Below, in pieces: positions 56,137 through 64,000 of a stretch of DNA of 64,000 bases. The notes beneath the pieces are model-generated. The model saw only the letters and a list, made by a program, of their open reading frames with translations, searched no databases and was not told the DNA's origin. The position numbers and the translations under genes are program-made. The stretch is from Mesorhabditis belari (Eukaryota > Nematoda > Chromadorea > Rhabditida > Rhabditidae): the NCBI GenBank assembly GCA_958450365.1, contig CAUEEP010000867.1:62001-126000 (forward strand). Direction: 5' to 3'. Position 1 is the stretch's first letter. Every line of letters begins with the position of its first letter.

Positions 56137-59100
56137 ATGGGTTTTTTATTGCTGTCTCTTATTTTGCTTGGCTTATTTTCAAGAATTGAAATCGAAGCGT
56201 CGCCTGTATTTAAACTAGAAGAGAGAAATCCGTATGTTGACTTGAGCTTTTACTTGGCTGTACTTTGTGCTCGAAAACCATCCTTTCTAGAGCACTGAAT
56301 CTTTCATAGAACTAGGGAATTGAGTGGAGGGATTTGAGTGGAGGGAATTGAGTGAAGGGATTTGAGTGGAGGGAATTGAGTGGAGGGAATTGAGTGGAGG
56401 GAATTGAGTGGAGGGAATTGAGTGAAGGGATTTGAGTGAAGGGATTTGAGTGAAGGGATTTGAGTGAAGGGATTTGAGTGGAGGGAATTGAGTGAAGGGA
56501 TTTGAGTGAAGGGAATTGAGTGACCAGAAGGAGTGTGTTTTTAACGTTTAAGTCAAAGTAAACCCCCTTTTACAGCGAAGGAGTTTACTTCAAAAAGGCT
56601 CTGAGAAGCTCTGAGAAGTTCTGAGAAGTTCTGAGAACTCTCTGAGAACTCTCTGAGAAGCTCTGAGAAGCTCTGAGAAGCTCTGAGAACTCTCTGAGAA
56701 GCTCTGAGAAGCTCTGAGAAGCACAAAGTACAGTCCACCTTAATAGCTGTATGGCTAAGACGTACTGTACTATACTGTTTACGTACAATGAAGTCACTTT
56801 CAAATCGATCTTTCAGTGTCCGTCTTTCTATTGATGGCTACTGGCTTCTCCCGGATGAGTTACTCAATGGAACTGGTCTTTTTTTTCGTAAAAAAACAAT
56901 TGTTACAGTACAATTCTAGTTTCTCTTGACGATTTGAAAGTCTACGTCAAAAATGAACAAGGTGTGAAGAGGCGAGTTCATTGGAAAGCTGCTCATCATG
57001 AACAAGGTAAGTTTTGGAAAGGGTATTGTAGGATTTCCTGAATACGACGGGCTTACTGTAAGGTTTCCAGATACTGTAGGGATACTGTAGGGTTTCCTGG
57101 ATACTATAGGCTTACTGTAAGGTTTTCCAGGCACTGTAGAGTTTCCCAGGTACTGTAGGGATACTGTAGTATTTCCTGAATACTATAGGCTTACTGTAAG
57201 GCTTTCCAGGTACTGTAGGGGTACTGTAGGGGTACTGTAGGGTACTGTCGGGATACTGTAGGGTTTCCTGGATACTATAGGCTTACTGTAAAGTTTCCCA
57301 GGTACTGTAGGTTTCTATAGGGTTTAAAATGATCCACAAAGTCCCACTTTACTTAAAGCACTTATAAAAAACTTTATAATTACTTATACAACTTATAATA
57401 CTGAAAATAAAGCCAAAAATCTCTTTTAGTTGAAAAAGTTTACACAATTTTCGCAAAATTGGACATCACGAGCGATGACGAGAGTCTGGAGATTCGTGTG
57501 GAAAAGGAGGGGATAAAGAGTGAAAGTTGGTGAAAGATTGGGTCTCAATTAAGACTTGGAATCAAAATGTGATAGTTGATCACTGTTTACAGCCGTTCAT
57601 CTCCAACTCACTCCCGCTTTTTTCAATGGAACGGCGTTAAATGGAAAGAGTTTCTCTCAAAATCTTAGCTTTAATATCATTCGAAAGAAGAGATTGTTGA
57701 CGTCGGGACGTAGGTGTTTAACTTTTGACTTTTAATTAAGCTGTTAATTAAGCTTTTAACTAAGCTTTAACTGGGCTTTTAACTAAGCTTTAACTAAGCT
57801 TTTAACTAAGCTTTAACTGGGCTTTTAACTAAGCTTTAACTAAGCTTTTAACTAAGCTTTTAACTAAGCTTCTAACTAAGCTTTAACCAAGCTTTAACTA
57901 AGCTTTAACTAAGCTTTAACTAAGCTTTGAACTAAGCTTTTAACTAAGCTTTTAACTAAGCTTCTAACTAAGCTTTAACCAAGCTTTAACTAAGCTTTAA
58001 CTAAGCTTTAACTAAGCTTTAACTAAGCTTTAACTAAACTTTTAACTAAGCTTTAACTAAGCTTTAACTAAGCTTTAACTAAGCTTTAACTAAGCTTTGA
58101 ACTAAGCTTTTAACTAAGCTTTTAACTAAGCTTCTAACTAAGCTTTAACCAAGCTTTAACTAAGCTTTAACTAAGCTTTAACTAAGCTTTAACTAAGCTT
58201 TAACTAAACTTTTAACTAAGCTTTAACTAAGCTTTAACTAAGCTTTGAACTAAGCTTTTAACTAAGCTTTTAACTAAGCTTCTAACTAAGCTTTAACCAA
58301 GCTTTAACTAAGCTTCTAACTAAGCTTTAACCAAGCTTTAACTAAGCTTTAACTAAGCTTTAACTAAGCTTCTAACTAAGCTTCTAACTAAGCTTTAACT
58401 AAGCTTTAACTAAGCTTTAACTAAGCTTTAACTAAGCTTTAACTAAGCCTCTAACTAAGCTTTAACTAAGCTTTAACTAAGCTTTTAACTGAGCTTTTAA
58501 CTAAGCTTTTAACCAAACTCTAACCAAACTCTAACCAAACTTTAACCAAACTTTAACTAAACTTTAACAAAACTTTAACCAAACTTTAACCATATTTTCA
58601 AATGCAGGCAATGGAGAGTGCCACTGTGTGGAAAAGAATTGTGCTTGCTGCCAGGAAATCGTTTTTCCAAACTTCAATCATGGTGGTGAGTAGAATTGAA
58701 AGATAAAAGCTAGAAAAAGAGAAACAGTATAGTACAGTACGTCTTAACGATACGACTTTTAAGATAGACTGTACTTTGTGCTTCTCAAAGCTTATCAGAG
58801 CTTCTCAGAGAGTTCTTAGAGCTTCTCAGAGAGTTCTTAGAGCTTCTCAGCTAAGAAAAGCTAGAAAGGAGCTAGATTTAGCTAAAATCTTAAGCGCTAT
58901 TTAGTTTGTGTGAACATCTCGTACAATCCACTCACAATCGGGATGGATCTCTCAATTGGCGTTGATGGGCATTATTATACGTATGAAATCTCAGGTAAAG
59001 CTAGAGATTTATGCCATAATATAATTCTAAAAAGCAATCAATTTACAATGCTTAATGCTTTGAATGCATTAAAGCAATTGCATTAAAGCATTAAAGCATT

Positions 59101-60545
59101 AAAGCAATGCTTTCAGCCCGTAATCCGCCACCAATTTGTCTTGATTTCCCTTATACAAGAGAGGTTCTTTCACTGTGCATTGCGTTTGAAGAGGTCAGTT
59201 TATACTAACAAAAACATCTGTCAGCTGTCAGCATCTCTGTCCTTTTCCCGCTAAAGTTTTATCATGTTCTAAAGTTTTTCATGTTTTTCTCAGCACAAAC
59301 CCATCGCTTTTGCCTATTTAGATTCTCATTTGATGCAGAATCAAATTGCGCATCGATTGACACCAAAATGAACTCAAAATTGAATATCTATGCAAAGTTA
59401 TGAGTCAAAAACCAAACCCCGTCCCTTATTGGCCTTTTGCGATTGGCGAGCGTCGGTTTTTCGTCTTTTTCTTAGCACCTAGGCCTTAATTCTGACTGTT
59501 TGAACTATCATTCGATCGAGAACAAAATTGCGCATCGATTGATACCAAAATGAACTCAAAATTTAATATCTATGCAAAGTTATGAGTCAAAAGGTTAGCT
59601 CAGCCTATTATGGGCGAGATTTGGGTTAAGTAACGAACGGGGTTCATCTCTTTAGCCAATAAAGTTTTTAGCTAGTTTTTTTAGCCAATAACTTTGCATA
59701 GATATTAAATTTTGAGTTCATTTTGGTATCAATCGACTCGCAATTTCATTCTGCATCAAATGATAATCTAAATAGGCAAAAGCGATGGGTTTGTGCTGAG
59801 AAAAACATGAAAAAGCTTAAATTCCCGATAAAAGAACCGAGAGATATTTTCGTTACAAGTTTATTTTGTACCTTACTCAAAAACGCTCTAACTAGTCCAC
59901 TTTCTAAAAGATACCTTTTTAAAAACTATTGTAATCCACCATCATTCGATCAGCCTAATTTTGACATCATTCAACAAGGCTGACAAGGTTGTCGAAGGCT
60001 GACAAGGTTGTCAAGGCTGACAAGGCTGTCGAAGGCTGACAAGGTTGTCGAAGGCTGACAAGGTTGTCGAAGGCTGTCAAGGCTGTCGAAGGCTGACAAG
60101 GCTGACAAGGTTGTCGAAGGCTGACAAGGTTGTCGAAGGCTGACAAGGTTGTCGAAGGCTGTCAAGGCTGTCGAAGGCTGACAAGGCTGACAAGGTTGTC
60201 GAAGGCTGACAAGGTTGTCGAAGGCTGACAAGGTTGTCGAAGGCTGTCAAGGCTGTCAAGGCTGTCAAGGCTGTTGAAGGCTGACAAGGCTGTCGAAGGC
60301 TGACATGGCTGACATGGCTGACATGGCTGACAAGGCTGACTCAGTCAATGAAATCAAAATTGAGCTAATTGAATGAAACTAGAGCTAGTTTTTGTAAAGC
60401 TATCTCTTTTAGAAACAGAAGTAATCAAAAATTTCAGATAGATTTAACGAGAAAGCATTTGGCTGGTTGTGTCGAGCTTGAAGCTGAGTTGATCCATCTG
60501 AGAGTGCTACGGGAGAAGCTTGGCTGCTTCGATATTCCGATTTGA
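56137..60545 (+). CDS. Secreted DUF4773-type protein
   Basis: Nine exons, phases consistent throughout: 56137-56231, 56817-56875, 56920-57006, 57430-57525, 57593-57709, 58608-58685, 58905-58994, 59117-59193, 60438-60545; 268 residues. The start MGFLLLSLILLGLFSRIEIEA is a signal peptide. Residues in exons 2-5 (VRLSIDGYWLLPDELLNGT, DDLKVYVKNEQ) form a mixed hydrophilic region I do not recognise. Exons 6-9 resemble the cysteine-rich DUF4773 domain of insects and nematodes: CHCVEKNCACCQEIVFP, VCVNISYNPLTIGMDLSIGV, ARNPPPICLDFPYTREVLSLC, ending in LGCFDIPI. Its function is unknown. Intron 5 (57710-58607) is nearly all an AAGCTTTAACTA repeat, introns 1 and 3 carry other minisatellites, and intron 8 (59194-60437) carries a foldback element and a GCTGACAAG array. 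An AATAAA lies near 60627. Confidence 0.88.
56310..56525. repeat. 15-bp minisatellite in intron 1 of the DUF4773 gene
   Basis: GAGTGAAGGGATTT / GAGTGGAGGGAATT units. Confidence 0.9.
56595..56722. repeat. AGCTCTGAGA minisatellite
   Basis: Second array in intron 1 of the DUF4773 gene. The related sequence AGAGCTTCTCAGAGAGTTCT lies inverted in intron 6 (58790-58850). Confidence 0.88.
57035..57320. repeat. TACTGTAGGGTTTCCTGGA minisatellite
   Basis: Intron 3 of the DUF4773 gene. Confidence 0.88.
57715..58590. repeat. AAGCTTTAACTA minisatellite
   Basis: About 870 bases of 12- to 13-base AAGCTTTAACT(A) units fill intron 5. A longer period near 200 bp is visible (CTTCTAACTAAGCTTTAACC recurs). Confidence 0.92.
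59250..59835. repeat. Foldback repeat in intron 8 of the DUF4773 gene
   Basis: The left block CAGCACAAACCCATCGCTTT followed by TGCCTATTTAGA and AAAATGAACTCAAAATTGAA is found inverted at 59690-59835. A third partial copy (ATTGATACCAAAATGAACTC) lies between them at about 59535. Confidence 0.8.
59978..60350. repeat. GCTGACAAGGTTGTCGAAG minisatellite
   Basis: Intron 8 of the DUF4773 gene. The same repeat family forms the 63130-63895 array. Confidence 0.92.
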
Positions 60546-60821
60546 TCGGGAAAAGCTCGGAAATTGCTTGGAAAAGGAATCTAATCTATCTATTAATGCA
60601 AAATTTCTCTATTTTATTAAATATAATAAATTTACTTAATATTTGATGGGAATTTGATGGAAATTGATGGAAATTGATCGAAATTTTATTTCTAACAATT
60701 GCAAGAGTAATCAAATTGAAATTGAATTGAAAAAAAAGAGTAATCAGTTTCATTGTTTCTTTTATAACTAGTATTCTGAATAAAAAAACAGTAAAGTTGT
60801 ATAGTTTTGAGTAAATAATAA

Positions 60822-61175
60822 TAGATATGTTGTGTTCGATTTAGATTTCCGTTTGATTTAGATTTCCGTTTGATTTAGATTTCCGTTTGATTTAGATTTC
60901 CGTTTGATTTAGATTTCCGTCCGATTTAGATTACATAGACTGTAATCAATAAAAGACCTTTGAAAAATGCAGAAAACTACAGAAAACTACAGAAAACGCT
61001 TAAGAACATATATTAAGCATGTTTATATTATTGTTCAATCTATCTAAGATTTAGATTGAATCTAAATCGGACGTCCTATATAGACTGTGATCTAAATTGG
61101 AGGTCCGATATAGACTGTAATCTAAATCGGACGTCCGCGATAAGTTCAATCTAAATCGGACACAACAGATATAAT
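60822..61175. mobile_element. MITE with GTCCGATTTAGATT-type ends
   Basis: ATATGTTGTGTTCGATTTAG at the left is inverted at the right as CTAAATCGGACACAACAGAT. The left side carries five copies of GATTTAGATTTCCGTTT; the right side repeats CTAAATCGGACGTCC with GACTGTAATC. No coding content. Confidence 0.65.
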
Positions 61176-61240
61176 AAGATGAAGAAGAAGAAGAAGAAGA
61201 ATAAGAATAAGAAGAATAATAAGAATAATAAGAATAATAT
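61176..61240. repeat. GAA/TAA microsatellite
   Basis: GAAGAAGAAGAATAAGAATA, adjoining the MITE end. Confidence 0.85.
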
Positions 61241-61389
61241 CATTGTGGTAGCAAACGATCATCAAATTCATCAAAACTGTCTTCTTTCGTGCGGCGAGCG
61301 CCAGTTTTTGGCCGAGCAGCCGTCGGTCCTAATGGATCAAGATAGGAGAAATCGAGATCTTCTAAAATCTACTATATATAAAGCAGAAG

Positions 61390-61418
61390 AGCCGTCTGTC
61401 TCTCTGTCTCTCTGTCTC

Positions 61419-61485
<67 letters not shown>

Positions 61486-61520
61486 GTCTGTCTGTCCCTC
61501 TGTCCCTCTGTCTGTCTGTA
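61390..61520. repeat. CTGT microsatellite
   Basis: CTGTCTGTCTGT with CTCT interruptions, next to a tRNA-like sequence. Confidence 0.95.
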
Positions 61521-61560
61521 AGATCAATTTTGAAAAGAAAAGCAAAACTAGTTTTCTCAG

Positions 61561-61648
61561 AGGAGGATCGAACCCACGAGCCCTCTTTCCCCTCTTTCCC
61601 ACTCTCGTTTAAGACACACGCGCTCTAACCACTAGACCAGCCTGCGCA
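61561..61648 (-). pseudogene. tRNA-like sequence with enlarged variable region
   Basis: Minus strand GCTGGTCTAGTGGTTAGAGC, a purine-rich GGGAAAGAGGGGAAAGAGGG insert and B-box GGGTTCGATCC. It lies next to a CTGT microsatellite. No clean anticodon arm. Confidence 0.5.
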
Positions 61649-61839
61649 CGGAGGGAAAATTAGACAACATTGGGCTCGGCTAGTTTTGTAGTTTTCGCAG
61701 TTTTTAAAAAAATTGATCAAGATATCATCTAAACTCAAATTTGAATTCAAATCCAGATCCAGAAGTTTTTTGCAGTGTTTATGATCGTATTATGACTATG
61801 GATCCCTTCCGTTTTCTAAAGGTAGCTTGGAAATCAAAT

Positions 61840-62155
61840 CCATCGTCAGATCCTGTTCCTGATCTTGGAAAACTTCCGTAATCCTCTCGTCAGGCTGTCC
61901 TAATCTTGGAAAACTTCCATAATCCATCGTCAGATCTTCTTAATCCATAATCCATCGTCAGATCATCCAATCCTCCCGTCAGGTTGTCCTAATCTTGGAA
62001 AAGCTTCCATAATCCTCCCGTCAAGCTATCCTGATCTTGGAAAAGCTGCCGTAATCCTCCCGTCAAGCTATCCTGATCTTAGAAAAGCTGCCGTAATCCT
62101 CCCGTCAAGCTGTCCTGATCTTGGAAAACTTCCATAATCCATCGTCAGATGTCCT
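61840..62155. repeat. ~55-bp tandem repeat
   Basis: CTGCCGTAATCCTCCCGTCA followed by AGCTATCCTGATCTTGGAAA, with shorter variants ATAATCCATCGTCAGATC. Confidence 0.88.
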
Positions 62156-62282
62156 GTTCTATTTAATTTTTATCTAATTCCATTGACAACTTGAATTTTC
62201 ATCAAATGAGATTAAAATTAAGTGAATCCAACAAAATCTAAAGGAAAGACTATGGTAGTTTTCACAAATTCAAGAAAAAGAC

Positions 62283-62901
62283 CTAGCAGAAGAGTTGCTG
62301 ATTAAAGCAGAAGAGCTGCTGATCGATTTAAACTCTTCAACTCACTTCAATCGATTTAAACTCTTCAACTCACTGGGATCCTTTGTCATCGGTCGATATT
62401 CAGGATTCGTTTCATCAAAGACAAACGGTTGCGCGCTGTTCATTCGAAGAGATGAACGAGAGGTGGGACGATCCGCTGAATAAGGAGGGAATTTGGATTG
62501 AATTTGGATTGAATTTGGATTGAATTTGGATTGAATTTGGATTGAATTTATAGTTTTCTATTTATAGTTTTCGATCTTTAATCAATTTCAGTTTTTACTC
62601 AAAAACTAGTAGATGATTTTGGGAATACAAAATACTATTTAATATTGCTTTTTCTGCTCATCAAAGCGTCTCCCTTTCTTCTCATCTATCTCCTCTACAT
62701 TTCAATCTTTTCAATCACTTGTTTTGAGCAAAATTTACACATTTAATTCTACTTTTTAGTGTTTTGAATTGGAGAATGAATTGCTCGGAAGAATTTCAGA
62801 AAATTTCAAATGAAACTGGAAGTGTGGAAGGAGTAGTTTCCTCTAAAATTTATAGATTTCTAGAAAATCCAGTTTTCTCATCACTCGATAAGCCATTCTA
62901 A
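62283..62901 (+). CDS. Possible 3' end of a small gene, with duplication damage
   Basis: A probable exon to 62462 reads AEELLI, LNSSTHWDPLSSVDIQDSF and HQRQTVARCSFEEMNE. It joins in phase at GAGAG/GTGGGA and TTTTTAG to 62760-62901, which reads VLNWRMNCSEEFQKISNETG and then SKIYRFLENPVFSSLDKPF, stop. The first part contains a 21-bp tandem duplication (GCAGAAGAGTTGCTGATTAAA) and a 28-bp one (ATCGATTTAAACTCTTCAAC...). The second would shift the frame, so the gene may be broken or the exon may start after it. Family not recognised. Confidence 0.4.
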
Positions 62902-62919
62902 ATAGTTTATCTTTTAAAG

Positions 62920-63240
62920 ATGATTACAAAAGTCAAGATCAAGAGGATCAAGAAGATCCGCGAACGAGTGCGACATAACAACAAGCAGCGAAAAGCCCAG
63001 CGAATGGCAGCGTCCCAGCGAATGGCAAATTCATCAAAATGGCCAAATTCGATGGGGATTTCAAAGGGATCAATGGGCACAATTGTTAAGAAAGAAAAAG
63101 AAAAAAAGAAAGTAGTTTTTAAGAAAAGGAAAAGGCTGTCGAAGGCTGACAAGGCTGACAAGGCTGAGATGGCTGACATGGCTGTCATTGCTGACATGGC
63201 TGACATGGCTGACATGGCTGACAAGGGTGTCGAAGGCTGA
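62920..63240 (+). CDS. Small basic ORF running into a minisatellite
   Basis: The ATG after TTTTAAAG opens a very basic frame: KVKIKRIKKIRERVRHNNKQ, RKAQRMAASQRMAN, KKEKEKKKVVFKKRKRL, then repeat-encoded ADKADKAEMAD and a stop. The first 70 residues are non-repetitive and lysine/arginine-rich like nucleolar protein tails, but I cannot assign a family. It may be an exon whose true continuation was displaced by the repeat. Confidence 0.35.
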   Translation: MITKVKIKRIKKIRERVRHNNKQRKAQRMAASQRMANSSKWPNSMGISKGSMGTIVKKEKEKKKVVFKKRKRLSKADKADKAEMADMAVIADMADMADMADKGVEG

Positions 63241-63896
63241 CAAGGCTGTCGAAGGCTGACAAGGCTGACAAGGCTGAGATGGCTGACATGGCTGTCATTG
63301 CTGACATGGCTGACATGGCTGACATGGCTGACAAGGGTGTCGAAGGCTGACAAGGCTGTCGAAGGCTGACAAGGCTGACAAGGCTGTCGAAGGCTGACAA
63401 GGCTGACAAGGCTGTCGAAGGCTGACAAGGCTGACAAGGCTGAGATGGCTGACATGGCTGTCATTGCTGACAAGGCTGACATGGCTGACATGGCTGACAT
63501 GGCTGACAAGGCTGTCGAAGGCTGTCGAAGGCTGACAAGGCTGACAAGGCTGTCGAAGGCTGACAAGGCTGTCGAAGGCTGACAAGGCTGACAAGGCTGT
63601 CGAAGGCTGACAAGGCTGTCGAAGGCTGACAAGGCTGACAAGGCTGTCATGGCTGTCATGGTTGTCATTGCTGACATGGCTGACAAGGCTGTCATTGCTG
63701 ACATGGCTGACAAGGCTGTCATTGCTGGCATGGCTGACATGGCTGTCATTGCTGACATGGCTGACAAGGCTGTCATTGCTGACATGGCTGACAAGGCTGT
63801 CATTGCTGACATGGCTGACAAGGCTGTCATTGCTGACATGGCTGACAAGGCTGTCATTGCTGACATGGCTGACAAGGCTGACAAGGCTGTCGAAGG
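63130..63896. repeat. GCTGACAAG / GCTGACATG / GCTGTCATT minisatellite
   Basis: Units of 9 bases with higher-order grouping. A block of about 105 bases (from GTCGAAGGCTGACAAGGCTG through GACAAGGGT) is duplicated at 63136 and 63245. It is open on both strands because the period is a multiple of three. Confidence 0.95.
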
Positions 63897-64000
63897 ACAA
63901 AGATTTTGAGATTTGGACACATGAAAACTATAAAACTAATATTTAAAGTGATTTCAGATTCAGCCAAATAAAAAGTTAAATGTAAATTTTAAGTACAATT

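Noticed and set aside
62907..63920. 337-residue minus-strand open frame
   Set aside because: Produced by the 9-bp GCTGACAAG array read backwards, plus the antisense of the basic ORF; no family features.

Overview
The window reads as nuclear DNA of a nematode, most likely rhabditid-like. Coding sequence lies in short exons (about 40-190 bp) with GT donors and strong TTTTCAG or TTTTAG acceptors. Degenerate arrays of the nematode telomere hexamer (TTAGGC, seen here as GCCTAA) occur internally. The recognisable families fit a nematode: a TRPM channel of the GON-2/GTL type, secreted thaumatin-like proteins and a DUF4773-type secreted protein. Splice-acceptor-like sequence sits just before several start codons, as in trans-spliced genes. 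No species can be named from sequence alone.

Layout. 1-9138, minus strand: about 21 exons encoding the N-terminal cytosolic half of a TRPM cation channel; the membrane part lies beyond the left edge. 9139-26774, minus strand: six further exons, phase-compatible with each other and with the TRPM exons, encoding a charged, probably disordered segment with a start codon at 26774. I infer one gene of more than 26 kb whose introns are swollen by tandem repeats. 27000-39500: almost no recognisable genes; many minisatellites, several inverted-terminal-repeat elements (MITEs), decayed tRNA-like sequences and a 145-bp repeat family in inverted arrangement. 39643-55411: three copies of an eight-exon thaumatin-like gene. 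Copies 1 (minus) and 2 (plus) form a large inverted duplication with arms of about 2.3 kb. Copy 3 is a direct, more diverged duplicate of copy 2 with a 1.45-kb insertion in intron 1 that carries a broken Merlin/ISXO2-type transposase. 56137-60545, plus strand: a complete nine-exon secreted DUF4773-type gene. 60800-64000: a MITE, microsatellites, a tRNA-like sequence, a possible two-exon gene end, and a minisatellite array that runs into a small basic ORF.

The dominant feature is tandem repeat density. Nearly every large intron and intergenic gap carries its own private minisatellite, most with 8-50 bp units. Short tandem duplications also appear inside otherwise unrelated sequences: a transposase reading frame (11-bp unit), a tRNA-like gene (20-bp unit) and a probable exon (21- and 28-bp duplications). 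This suggests a process that keeps creating new minisatellites from arbitrary local sequence. Most long open frames in the window are products of these repeats and were not called as genes.
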